NCBI GenBank assembly: GCA_943368345.1
Contig: CALRKY020000025.1
Location: forward strand, 1 to 44,979
From: JADCGM01 sp943368345
GTDB taxonomy: Bacteria; Pseudomonadota; Alphaproteobacteria; Sphingomonadales; Sphingomonadaceae
Direction: 5' to 3'
Length of the DNA stretch: 44,979 nt
The translations under genes were made by a program, and so were the position numbers. Under the pieces are notes generated by a model that worked only from the letters and a program-made list of their open reading frames with translations, ran no database searches and was not told where the DNA came from. Positions 23,555 to 32,039 of the stretch are shown in pieces (positions within the stretch are counted from its first letter, which is position 1; each line of letters opens with the position of its first letter).

Positions 23555-25237
23555 TCACCCGCACTTCCCCGCCCCCGGCCCCTTCACGAACCGCCCGGCC
23601 GCAGCCCCGGTCGGAACGCCATTCTTCAGGACCTGCACGCCGTTGACGAACACATATTTCACGCCCGTCCCGTATTGCTTGGGGTTGGCGTAGGTCGCGG
23701 GGGCACCCACTTTGGCCGGGTCGAACAGCACGATATCAGCATACTGCCCCGGTTTCAGGTTTCCACGCCCTGCCAGACCCAGATTGCGGGCCGGGAAGCT
23801 GGTCAGGCGGCGGATGGCTTCCTGGAGCGTGGTGGTTTTCTCATCCCGGACATATTGCCCGAGCAGCTTAGCGAAATTCCCGTAAGCACGTGGGTGGTTG
23901 CTCGATTGCAGGAACACGCCTTCGGGGGCACTCGCTTCCTCGTCGGAGCCGAAGCTCATCCACGGCAGGGCGGTTTGCTTGCGGACATTGGCCTCGTCCA
24001 TCAGGAAATAGACCGTGCCGACCCGGCTTCCGTCGGCGACCACCAGGTCCATCGCGGTATCCTCGGGCGACTTGCCCATGATCGCCGCCACCTCGGCCAG
24101 CGTCTTGCCGGTATATTTCTTGAGGTCCGGATTCTTGAATGCAATCAGCAGGATATTCTCCGGCTTGCCCGCCCCGAAATAGAGATTCTCCCAGCCTTTA
24201 CCGGGCCCGAACATCTCCGCCTTAACCCGCGCCCGCACTTCCGGGTCCTTCAACCGCCCGATCCACGCCTCCAGCCCGCCGTCCTGCACCCAGCTCGGCA
24301 TCGCGGCATCTAGACCGGTTGCGCCGGCGGTATAATTATACATGTCGGCGGTGATGCGGTGGCCATCCAACCGGGCCGCCTCAATCTTCGCGACCATCGC
24401 GGCATATTTGCCCCAATTGGCTTTCCCCGCTTGCTTCATATGGTAGATTTCAGCCGGGCCGCCCGAGGCCTTGGATATCTCGATCAACTCGTCGACAGCT
24501 TCAAGCAATCTGTCACCTTCCGAGCGCATGTGACTGATATACATGCCTCCACACTTCGCGCTCTCAGTCGCCAGCGCGATCAGCTCCGGCGTTTCGGCAT
24601 AATTGGCGGGGGAATAGATCAGTGAGGAACCGACGCCGAGCGCGCCTTCGTTCATCGCCCGCCGGACGAGCGCTCGCATCCGGTCCAGCTGCTCCGGCGT
24701 CGGGTCAACATCCTTCTCCCCCAGTTCATGGATGCGCGCCGTCGTTGCCCCGACAAAGCTCGCGACATTCATCGAGATGCCCTTTTTCTCGAGCATCGTC
24801 AGATAGTCACCGAGCGTGGTCCAGGTGACCGGATATTTATAGTCACCCTGCCGGGCCAGCAGATTGGCCTTCATCTCGGGGTTCAGCGGGCCCATCGAAT
24901 TGCCCTCCCCCATCACCTCCAGCGTCACGCCCTGCCGCAGGTCGCTCTGGCCCTTGCCGTCGATGATCAGCGATTCAGTCGCCCAGCTGAGCATGTTGAT
25001 AAACCCAGGCGACACCGCAAGGCCAGTTGCGTCGAGTGTCCGTGTCGCCCGCCCAAGCCCGCGCCCCATCGCCACGATCCGGTCGCCATCGACGGCAATG
25101 TCGCCGACATAGGGGTCGCCGCCCGACCCGTCATAGATCGTCCCGCCGCGAATCAGCAGATCATGCACCCGCTGCTGCGGTGCCGCCGCCGTTGTCGCCA
25201 GCAGCACTGCCAGAATTACGCCGAACCGAACCCGCAT
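23555..25237 (-). CDS. Secreted N-acyl-D-amino-acid deacylase-like amidohydrolase with altered metal site
   Basis: A 560-residue exported protein of the D-aminoacylase/amidohydrolase superfamily; family members hydrolyse N-acyl-D-amino acids. The signal peptide is MRVRFGVILAVLLATTAAA. The N-terminal barrel strand VHDLLIRGGTIYDGSG and the C-terminal FPARNLGLAGRGNLKPGQYADIVLFDP are typical. The usual HxH of the first strand is replaced by Leu83 and Trp85 (PGFINMLSWATESL), and the usual metal Cys by Glu111 (VMGEGNS). The later His residues (YISHMRSEG near 236 and YHMKQAG near 266) and the Asp in FGSDEEA near 430 remain. ATG 25237 follows GGGGAG by 7 bases. It is divergent from the DUF3089 gene. 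Activity is uncertain. Confidence 0.85.
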   Translation of the reverse strand: MRVRFGVILAVLLATTAAAPQQRVHDLLIRGGTIYDGSGGDPYVGDIAVDGDRIVAMGRGLGRATRTLDATGLAVSPGFINMLSWATESLIIDGKGQSDLRQGVTLEVMGEGNSMGPLNPEMKANLLARQGDYKYPVTWTTLGDYLTMLEKKGISMNVASFVGATTARIHELGEKDVDPTPEQLDRMRALVRRAMNEGALGVGSSLIYSPANYAETPELIALATESAKCGGMYISHMRSEGDRLLEAVDELIEISKASGGPAEIYHMKQAGKANWGKYAAMVAKIEAARLDGHRITADMYNYTAGATGLDAAMPSWVQDGGLEAWIGRLKDPEVRARVKAEMFGPGKGWENLYFGAGKPENILLIAFKNPDLKKYTGKTLAEVAAIMGKSPEDTAMDLVVADGSRVGTVYFLMDEANVRKQTALPWMSFGSDEEASAPEGVFLQSSNHPRAYGNFAKLLGQYVRDEKTTTLQEAIRRLTSFPARNLGLAGRGNLKPGQYADIVLFDPAKVGAPATYANPKQYGTGVKYVFVNGVQVLKNGVPTGAAAGRFVKGPGAGKCG

Positions 25238-25296
25238 TGCCGCTCTCCCCATATGTCCCGTCGCTATGCTATGCGCCCTGCAACAGGAGTCAAAGC

Positions 25297-26418
25297 ATGG
25301 CGGCACGTCGTTTCCTCTGGATCGTTGCGATTTTGATCACGCTGGTGATCGCGGCAGCATTTATCTGGCGGTTCTTTGAAGGACCGATCATGCGGCTGGC
25401 GCTGGTGCCGGGGCTCAGCTTTGCCGAGAGCAAACAGGCTCCGGCCCCGGACTATGCTGCCAAGTCCAGTTGGCTGGCCCGACCCGACATCGCGGGCAAC
25501 CCGAGTTTCTGGGCCCCGGATGGCTATTTCCCGGCCGACGATCCCCAGGTCTCCGTCTTCTTCGTCACGCCGACCACCTATCTCGACCGCAGCAGCTGGA
25601 ACGCCCCGATGGATGACGCCGAAACCAACGAAGGGCTGACGATTGCCCTGAAAAACCAGGCGACGGCCTTCAACAGTGTAGGGGAAGTCTGGTCACCGAA
25701 ATACCGGCAGGCGACATTCGGGGTGTTCCTGACCGATAAGCCGGATGCGGCGCTGGCGCTGGAGTTCGCCTATGCCGATGTGGTGCGCGCGTTCGACGCT
25801 TTTGTCGCTCAGGCCCCGGCTGACCGGCCGATCATCGTGGCGGGCCACAGCCAGGGATCGCTGCATCTGCTGCGGTTGATGAAGGAACGCGTGGCGGGGC
25901 AAGCCATCGCCGCGCGGATTGTCGGTGCCTATCTGGTCGGCTGGCCGATTTCGGTGGCGGCCGACTTGCCGGCGCTTGGCCTGCCGCCCTGTAAGGAGGC
26001 ATTTGATACCAACTGCGTCGTCAGTTGGCAGAGCTTTGCCCTGCCGGCCGACCCGCAATTCCTGGAAGCGGCCTATTCCGCCAAAGCTGGCCTGACCGGG
26101 GCCCCGCGCAAGGGAACCCCGATGCTGTGCGTCAGCCCGCTGAATGGCCGCATGGGCGGGATCACGCCGAAGGAAGGCAATCTTGGGGCGCTAGTGCCGA
26201 GCGACGATCCGCTGGTCCCAACGTTGGAGGCGGCGCGCATCCCCGCCAAATGCCTGCCCGGCGGCATCCTGATCATCGGGGAACCGCCCTACGGCTTTGG
26301 CAAGGTCATCCTGCCCGGCAATAATTTCCATGTTTATGATTATTCGCTGTTCTGGGCGAATGTCCGGGTCGATGTCGAACGTCGGCTGAAAAGCTGGCAG
26401 GCCGCCAACGCCAAGTGA
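25297..26418 (+). CDS. DUF3089 alpha/beta-hydrolase protein
   Basis: A 373-residue protein with an N-terminal membrane anchor (FLWIVAILITLVIAAAFIW) and a large periplasmic hydrolase-like domain. The nucleophile-elbow motif GHSQG lies near residue 186, within ADRPIIVAGHSQGSLHLLRLM. Other family blocks are DVSVFFVTPTTYLDRSSWN-like text (SVFFVTPTTYLDRSSWN) and FAYADVVRAFDAF. It is probably an esterase or lipase-like enzyme of unknown substrate. ATG 25297 is preceded by CAGGAG with 7 bases spacing. Its stop overlaps the GTG start of ruvX (GTGA). It is divergent from the amidohydrolase with 59 bases between the starts. Confidence 0.88.
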   Translation: MAARRFLWIVAILITLVIAAAFIWRFFEGPIMRLALVPGLSFAESKQAPAPDYAAKSSWLARPDIAGNPSFWAPDGYFPADDPQVSVFFVTPTTYLDRSSWNAPMDDAETNEGLTIALKNQATAFNSVGEVWSPKYRQATFGVFLTDKPDAALALEFAYADVVRAFDAFVAQAPADRPIIVAGHSQGSLHLLRLMKERVAGQAIAARIVGAYLVGWPISVAADLPALGLPPCKEAFDTNCVVSWQSFALPADPQFLEAAYSAKAGLTGAPRKGTPMLCVSPLNGRMGGITPKEGNLGALVPSDDPLVPTLEAARIPAKCLPGGILIIGEPPYGFGKVILPGNNFHVYDYSLFWANVRVDVERRLKSWQAANAK

Positions 26419-26918
26419 TCACAGCGGACGCCACGATATTCCGCATGGCCCTTCCGTCCGACGGGAGGTTGCTCGGGCTGGATGTCGGGAGCAAGACCAT
26501 CGGCGTAGCGGGCTGCGATCCCGGCTGGTCCTTTGCCAGCCCCATTGAAACCATCCGGCGCAGCAAGTTCGGCGCCGACCTCGCCGCCCTGTCCCGCCTG
26601 GTGCCGGGCATTGTCGGCATCGTCGTCGGCCTGCCGCTCAATATGGACGGGACCGACTCGCCGCGCACCCAGAGCACTCGCGCCTTTGCCCGCAATATCG
26701 AAACGCCCCTGCAGCTGCCGATCCTGCTCTGGGACGAACGCTGGTCAACCCAGGCGGTGGAACGGGCGATGATCGACGCCGATCTCAGTCGCGCAAAACG
26801 GGCAGTTCTGGTGGACAAACTGGCCGCGGCCCACATTCTGCAGGGTGCGATCGATGCGCTGACCTACCTTCCCCTTCCGGCGCGGGAGGGGCTTTCCACG
26901 CCAGCCGACCCGCGCTAA
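26415..26918 (+). CDS. ruvX: Putative pre-16S rRNA nuclease / Holliday junction resolvase (YqgF)
   Basis: RNase H-fold nuclease that processes the 5' end of 16S rRNA. The motifs LLGLDVGSKTIGVAGCD with catalytic Asp, GIVVGLPLNMDGTDSPRTQSTRAFA, LLWDERWSTQAVERAM and DKLAAAHILQGAIDAL are clear. GTG 26415 overlaps the upstream stop and gives 167 residues; ATG 26445 (MALPSDGRLLGLDVG) gives 157 and is equally credible. It is followed 12 bases later by pyrB. The usual neighbourhood of ruvX beside pyrB in this bacterial group supports the assignment. Confidence 0.93.
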   Translation: MITADATIFRMALPSDGRLLGLDVGSKTIGVAGCDPGWSFASPIETIRRSKFGADLAALSRLVPGIVGIVVGLPLNMDGTDSPRTQSTRAFARNIETPLQLPILLWDERWSTQAVERAMIDADLSRAKRAVLVDKLAAAHILQGAIDALTYLPLPAREGLSTPADPR

Positions 26919-26930
26919 GAGCGGGCTTTA

Positions 26931-27917
26931 ATGACTGTTTCCCCTCCCGGTCGAGCCCCCCTCCCTCCCGGCGTTCACCCGTTCCCGCACACCCATCTTC
27001 TTGCCATTGAAGGCCTGCAGCCGTGGGAAATAACCTACCTGCTGGATGAGGCGGAAAGCTGGGTTGAGTTCAACCGGTCGCCGGACCGGCGCGAAACCCG
27101 GCTGCGCGGGCTGACCCAGATCAATGCGTTTTTCGAGAATTCGACGCGCACCCTGCTGAGCTTTGAAATTGCGGGCAAGCGATTGGGGGCCGATGTGGTC
27201 AACATGACCGTTGGCCAATCCTCGGTCAAAAAGGGCGAAACGCTGCTCGATACCGCGTTGACGCTCAACGCCATGCACCCCGATGTCATCGTGATCCGTC
27301 ACGAGGCGTCTGGCGCGGTGCAGTTGATTGCGGAGAAGGTTGGCTGCCCGGTGCTGAATGCCGGTGACGGGCGACATGAGCATCCAACCCAGGCACTGCT
27401 GGATGCGTTGACCATTCGCCGCCGCAAAGGCCGGATTGACGGGCTGACGGTGGCGATTTGCGGGGACATCCTGCATAGCCGGGTGGCGCGGTCCAATTTC
27501 CAGCTGCTGGGGGCATTGGGGGCAAAAGTCAGGGCGGTTGCCCCGCCAACCCTGCTCGGCACTGATGTCGACCGGCTCGGCGTCGATGTGTTCACCGATA
27601 TGGAGGCAGGGCTCGACGGTGCCGACGTGGTGATGATGCTGCGCCTGCAGCTTGAGCGCATGGCCGGAGCCTATGTCCCGTCCACCCGCGAATATTTCCA
27701 CTTTTTCGGCCTCACGCAGGCCAGACTCGCCTCTGCAAAGCCCGATGCGCTGGTCATGCACCCCGGCCCGATGAACCGAGGGGTTGAAATCGATACACTG
27801 GTGGCCGACGATATCGGCCGGTCAGCAATCACCGAGCAGGTCGAGATGGGGGTCGCCGTGCGCATGGCCTGCCTCGACGTGCTGACCCGCAAACGCCGGG
27901 GAGTCGACGCATGGTAG
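26931..27917 (+). CDS. pyrB: Aspartate carbamoyltransferase catalytic subunit
   Basis: Joins carbamoyl phosphate and aspartate in the first committed step of pyrimidine synthesis. The carbamoyl-phosphate motif STRTLLSFE appears within FFENSTRTLLSFEIAGKRLG. The lysine-containing loop is SSVKKGETLLDT, and the block GDGRHEHPTQALLDALTI is present. The aspartate-binding part has MHPGPMNRGVEID. It is 328 residues, slightly longer at both ends than E. coli PyrB. The stop overlaps the start of the following dihydroorotase-like gene by 7 bases, so the two proteins are likely made together. No pyrI regulatory gene is nearby. Confidence 0.96.
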   Translation: MTVSPPGRAPLPPGVHPFPHTHLLAIEGLQPWEITYLLDEAESWVEFNRSPDRRETRLRGLTQINAFFENSTRTLLSFEIAGKRLGADVVNMTVGQSSVKKGETLLDTALTLNAMHPDVIVIRHEASGAVQLIAEKVGCPVLNAGDGRHEHPTQALLDALTIRRRKGRIDGLTVAICGDILHSRVARSNFQLLGALGAKVRAVAPPTLLGTDVDRLGVDVFTDMEAGLDGADVVMMLRLQLERMAGAYVPSTREYFHFFGLTQARLASAKPDALVMHPGPMNRGVEIDTLVADDIGRSAITEQVEMGVAVRMACLDVLTRKRRGVDAW

Positions 27918-29140
27918 CCCCCGTCGCGTTCCTGAACGCGCGGATCGTTGACCCGGCGACGGGTCGCGACCGGATCGGCGATCTGATCGTTCGGGACCGG
28001 GTGATCGACGCCATCGACGGCGACCTGCCGGGCGATGCCGAGTGCATTGCCGCCGATGGACTGGTGCTGGCCCCGGGTCTGATCGACGCCGGCATTTTCA
28101 AGGCCGACGCGGGGACATGCCTCGCCGGGGGTATCACCCGGGTGGTTTTGATGCCTGATCAATCGCCACCACTCGACCATGCTGCCCTGATCGAACATGC
28201 CGAACGGATCGGCAAACCGGATGTCTGGGTCCACCCGCTCGCCGCCGCCACCCGTGGCTTGCAGGGTGAACAATTGGCCGAAATCGGACTGATGAAACTC
28301 GCCGGCGCCGTCGGTGTGGCGACGGGTCGCCGCTGGATCGCAGCCACCAGCGTCATGCACCGGCTGATGCAATATGCAGCCGGGTTCGACATGGTCGTCG
28401 TCTCCCATCCCGAAGATATTTCACTGACCGGCGATGCCGTGGCGACCGCCGGAGAATTTGCCACGCGGCTCGGCCTCGCGGCAGCACCTGCCTTCGCCGA
28501 ATCGATTGCCGTGGCCCGGGATTTACGGCTGGCGGAGGCAACGGGTGCACGTCTGCATTTCCGGCAGGTCACCACGGCGGAGAGCATCGCCCTGGTCAGA
28601 GCAGCCAAGCAGCGCGGTATCAGGGTCACCTGCGGGGTTACCCCGGCCCATATGCTGCTCAGCGAGCAGGCCCTGAGTGGATACCGGAGCTTTGCCCGCC
28701 TGTCGCCGCCGCTGCGGGTCGAGACCGACCGCTTGGCGGTGCTGGAGGGACTTGTCGATGGGACCATCGACATTCTCGCCTCCGGCCATGATCCGCGAAC
28801 ACAGGAGGACAAGCGGCTGCCGTTCGCCGATGCCGCGCCCGGCATGGTCGGCGGCGAGACCCTGCTGGCGCTGGCGTTGATCCCGGTCCACGATGGCCGG
28901 ATTGCGCTGGCGGACATGTTGCAGAGGATGACAGCGGCACCGTCGACAATATTCGGGCTGCCGGGTGGGAGGCTCAGCGTCGGTGAGCCTGCTGATCTGG
29001 TGCTGTTTGATCCCGGTTCCCCGTGGCGCATCGATGCCGACCGGCTGTCGGCCAATGCCAACAACACGCCGTTTGACGGTATGCCGGTTCAAGGACGGGT
29101 CAGGATGACAGTCAAGGGCGGCGACATCAGCCGGTTCTAG
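27911..29140 (+). CDS. pyrC: Dihydroorotase-like protein, probably inactive (PyrC' partner of PyrB)
   Basis: A 409-residue amidohydrolase-fold protein next to pyrB. In active dihydroorotases the first strand reads PGFIDxHxH; here it is APGLIDAGIFKAD, so both metal His residues (61 and 63) are Gly and Phe. The later catalytic motif DHAPH is ASGHDPRTQEDKR, so the catalytic Asp and second His are missing. The fold residues around it (EDKRLPFADAAPGMVGGETLLALA) are kept. In Pseudomonas a comparable inactive PyrC' is needed to build the aspartate carbamoyltransferase complex, so a structural role is inferred. ATG 27911 overlaps pyrB. A true dihydroorotase should be encoded elsewhere. Confidence 0.88.
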   Translation: MVAPVAFLNARIVDPATGRDRIGDLIVRDRVIDAIDGDLPGDAECIAADGLVLAPGLIDAGIFKADAGTCLAGGITRVVLMPDQSPPLDHAALIEHAERIGKPDVWVHPLAAATRGLQGEQLAEIGLMKLAGAVGVATGRRWIAATSVMHRLMQYAAGFDMVVVSHPEDISLTGDAVATAGEFATRLGLAAAPAFAESIAVARDLRLAEATGARLHFRQVTTAESIALVRAAKQRGIRVTCGVTPAHMLLSEQALSGYRSFARLSPPLRVETDRLAVLEGLVDGTIDILASGHDPRTQEDKRLPFADAAPGMVGGETLLALALIPVHDGRIALADMLQRMTAAPSTIFGLPGGRLSVGEPADLVLFDPGSPWRIDADRLSANANNTPFDGMPVQGRVRMTVKGGDISRF

Positions 29141-29799
29141 AGTGGCAATATCCGGGCCCCGCGCGACAGCGGCCGCGCCAGCAACAGCCCTGCCACAAAG
29201 CCGCCAATATGGGCCCAGATCGCAATGCCACTTCCAGCACCGTCGTTGAACACCAGCCCGGTCATCAACTGCAACCCGATCCAGACCGCCGCTAGCCAGA
29301 GCGCGTTGAGCACATCCGCCGGAATGGCCAATCCAAGAATGCACCGTGGGGCCGCTTTGCGCTGGGCAAAAACCACCGCATAGACCGCAAAGACGGCGGC
29401 GATTGCGCCACTGGCACCGATCACCGGTACGACCGACTCTGGTGCGGCGACGACCTGCAGCACGCCTCCCGCGATGCCACCAGCCAGATAGAGACCAATA
29501 AACTTGCCCCGGCCGACGATCCATTCGACATAGCGACCAACGAAGCCGAGGAAAAACAGGTTCATCGCGAGGTGAAACCACCCGGCATGCAGGAACAGCG
29601 ACGATAACAGGGTGAACATAGCCGGGACGGCATCGGACATTTCGACCGCGCCGCTCAATCTGGCGGCAATCAGTCCCGACCGCAACGTGATCTGATCGGC
29701 GGCGTCGGTGCCGAGCAGCGTCAGCAGTGCCTGAACCGCAAGGCAGATCAGGATGATCGCCCGGGTGGCCCTTGCGACCGGTGGTTGAAACGGTTTCAC
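29137..29799 (-). CDS. Rhomboid-family intramembrane serine protease
   Basis: A 220-residue integral membrane protein with six predicted helices. The rhomboid motif HAGWFHLAMNLFFLGFVGRYVE is followed by GIAGG, the catalytic serine in VIGASGAIAAVFAVYAV, and the catalytic His in WAHIGGFVAGLLL. The typical dyad is therefore complete. The GTG start at 29799 lies 10 bases after the ppk1 stop on the same strand; a longer reading to 29898 would overlap ppk1 and is not supported. The stop codon shares the palindrome CTAG with the pyrC stop on the opposite strand. Substrate unknown. Confidence 0.9.
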   Translation of the reverse strand: MKPFQPPVARATRAIILICLAVQALLTLLGTDAADQITLRSGLIAARLSGAVEMSDAVPAMFTLLSSLFLHAGWFHLAMNLFFLGFVGRYVEWIVGRGKFIGLYLAGGIAGGVLQVVAAPESVVPVIGASGAIAAVFAVYAVVFAQRKAAPRCILGLAIPADVLNALWLAAVWIGLQLMTGLVFNDGAGSGIAIWAHIGGFVAGLLLARPLSRGARILPL

Positions 29800-29809
29800 A
29801 CCCGCCAAG

Positions 29810-31975
29810 CTAGGGTGCCGCGCCCTCCGCTGCAAGGCTCGCGTCGGGGCCACCGAGCACCAGACGCGGCACCATCTGCGGGTCACGCAAAGCGGCACCG
29901 CGCCCTGACAGGCTGGGGTTGGTCATGAAATATTTGTGGATATTAAAGGCCGGTTTCAACCCCGTCAGCCGGGTGTAGCTACCGTCCGGCAATAGCATCC
30001 AAGTCTGTTCGGTGTCTTTCAGATTGGCGAGCATAACCTGATCAAGAATCTGGGCGTGAACCGTCTCATTTTCAATCGGAACAAGCAGTTCAACGCGGCG
30101 GTTCAGATTTCGCTGCATCCAGTCTGCCGAGGAAATGAACAGTTTAGCCTCTGCACTCGGCAGGGCATGCCCATTTCCAAACGCGAAAATCCGGCTGTGT
30201 TCGAGGAACCGGCCAACAATCGAGCGGACCCGGATATTCTCGCTCATCCCGGGAACCCCGGGCCGCAGGCAGCAGATGCCACGAACGATCAGTTCGATTG
30301 GAACCCCCGCCCCGCTAGCTTCATACAGCTTCTCGATGATCCCCGGATCGACCAACGAGTTCAGCTTGACCCAGATGCCCGACGGCTTCCCGGCCAACGC
30401 GTTGGCGATTTCATTGTCGATCTTGGCATAGAGCCGGTCGCGCATGTTGATCGGCGACAAGGCCAGCTTGGCCAGATTGGTTGGCGCGACATAGCCGGTG
30501 ATGTAGTTGAACACCTGCACCGCATCGCGCGCCAGCACCGGGTCTGCGGTGAAGAAACTCAGGTCGGTATAGATGCGGGCGGTGACCGGATGATAATTGC
30601 CAGTGCCGAAATGGATATAGGTCCTGAGTTCCGGCCCTTCCCGTCGTACCACCATCGACAGCTTCGCATGGGTTTTCCATTCGATGAAGCCATAGACCAC
30701 CTGAACCCCGGCCCGCTCCAGCGCGGCGGCCCAGAACAGATTCTGTTCTTCGTCAAACCGCGCCTTCAATTCGATGATCGCCGTAACCGACTTGCCGGCC
30801 TCTGCTGCATCAATCAGCGCGCGGACAATCGGTGAATTTTTGCCGGCCCGGTAGAGCGTCTGCTTGATCGCCACCACGTCCGGATCGGCCACCGCCTGCC
30901 GCAGGAAGGCGAGGACGACGTCGAAACTTTCATACGGGTGGTGGACGACGATGTCCTTCGCCCGAATCGCGGCGAAACAGTCGCCACCATGCTCCCGGAT
31001 ACGCTCCGGAAAGCGGGCCGTGAACGGTTCAAACTTCAGGTCAGGCCGGTCTTCATCAACCAACTGGGCCAGGTCTGCCGTCCCCAAAATACCGGGAATG
31101 GTTGTCACGTCCCGTTCGTGGACGGCGAGCGCCTGCTTGACCATCGCCTTCAGCCCGTCCGACATTGACGATTCGATCTTCAGGCGGATGACTTGCCCGC
31201 GCCGACGCGCCTTGATCGCGGATTTGAAGTAGCGGACGAGATCCTCCGCCTCCTCCTCAACTTCGATGTCGCTGTCCCGGATGACCCGGAAAGCGCCGTC
31301 CCCAACCAACCGGTAACCGGGAAATAATTGCCCGAAAAACAAGCGGATCGCCACTTCGACCGGCATATAGCGCGGCGCATCACCGGGCAGCCGGATGAAG
31401 CGCGGCACCATATTGGGCAGCATCAACAGCGCCCGGAGCGCCTCTCCGTCCGCTTCGCGGCGCAGTTCAAAGACAATCGCCACCCCCTTGTTCGGGATGA
31501 ACGGGAACGGATGCGCCGGATCGATGGCCTGCGGTGTCAGGACCGGAAAGATCTGATCGAGGAAATAGCGTTCAAGCCAGTCCCGTTCCCCAGCCACCAG
31601 ATCGCCGGGATCGAGAACCCTGACCCCGGCCTTGCTGAGCTGATCCTTTAGCGCCGCCCAAACCGATTGCTGCTGCGCCATGAGTTGATCGGCGCGCGCA
31701 ATGACCTGTGCCAATTGCTGTGACGGGGTGAACCCGTCGGCGGACAAGGTATCAACCGCCTCATCGACCTGCCCGCGCAGACCTGCGACGCGCACCATGT
31801 AGAATTCATCAAGGTTCGACCCGGAAATCGACAGGAACCGCAGGCGTTCCAGCAACGGATGCGCCGGATTGGCGGCTTCCTCCAAAACCCGGGTGTTGAA
31901 GGCGAGCCACGACAGTTCGCGGTTGAAATAGCGGACTTCGGGCGCGGGAATGGCAGGACGCACGGCAGGCTTCAT
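29810..31975 (-). CDS. ppk1: Polyphosphate kinase 1
   Basis: Transfers the terminal phosphate of ATP to long polyphosphate chains, and the reverse. At 721 residues it is full length. The N-terminal block RYFNRELSWLAFNTRVLEEA and NLDEFYMVRVAGL are typical. The phosphorylated His is probably the one in THAKLSMVVRR. The stretch YIHFGTGNYHPVTARIYTDLS follows. A second active-site His is in FLEHSRIFAFGNG, ahead of SSADWMQRNLNRRVE. It is downstream of hdaA, a pairing common in alphaproteobacteria. No ribosome-binding site is seen, and the start codon falls in a hairpin (see 31975-31992). Confidence 0.96.
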   Translation of the reverse strand: MKPAVRPAIPAPEVRYFNRELSWLAFNTRVLEEAANPAHPLLERLRFLSISGSNLDEFYMVRVAGLRGQVDEAVDTLSADGFTPSQQLAQVIARADQLMAQQQSVWAALKDQLSKAGVRVLDPGDLVAGERDWLERYFLDQIFPVLTPQAIDPAHPFPFIPNKGVAIVFELRREADGEALRALLMLPNMVPRFIRLPGDAPRYMPVEVAIRLFFGQLFPGYRLVGDGAFRVIRDSDIEVEEEAEDLVRYFKSAIKARRRGQVIRLKIESSMSDGLKAMVKQALAVHERDVTTIPGILGTADLAQLVDEDRPDLKFEPFTARFPERIREHGGDCFAAIRAKDIVVHHPYESFDVVLAFLRQAVADPDVVAIKQTLYRAGKNSPIVRALIDAAEAGKSVTAIIELKARFDEEQNLFWAAALERAGVQVVYGFIEWKTHAKLSMVVRREGPELRTYIHFGTGNYHPVTARIYTDLSFFTADPVLARDAVQVFNYITGYVAPTNLAKLALSPINMRDRLYAKIDNEIANALAGKPSGIWVKLNSLVDPGIIEKLYEASGAGVPIELIVRGICCLRPGVPGMSENIRVRSIVGRFLEHSRIFAFGNGHALPSAEAKLFISSADWMQRNLNRRVELLVPIENETVHAQILDQVMLANLKDTEQTWMLLPDGSYTRLTGLKPAFNIHKYFMTNPSLSGRGAALRDPQMVPRLVLGGPDASLAAEGAAP

Positions 31976-31992
31976 CGGCTAAGTGTAGCCGA
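31975..31992 (-). promoter_or_regulatory. Hairpin overlapping the ppk1 start codon
   Basis: Arms 31975-31981 and 31986-31992 pair perfectly over 7 bp with a 4-base loop. On the mRNA the descending arm ends in the A of the ppk1 AUG, so the normal ribosome-binding region (about -17 to +1) is sequestered. No purine-rich ribosome-binding sequence is seen in or near it. This suggests translational control of ppk1, or coupling to upstream translation. The fold is directly visible; its effect is inference. Confidence 0.45.
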
Positions 31993-32039
31993 GGATGCGT
32001 TACAATTCCATGATAGGCAGGGTGCCTCACTAGGTGTCG

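Noticed and set aside
26928..27761. Minus-strand reading frame opposite pyrB
   Set aside because: pyrB has complete catalytic motifs; the opposite frame shows none.
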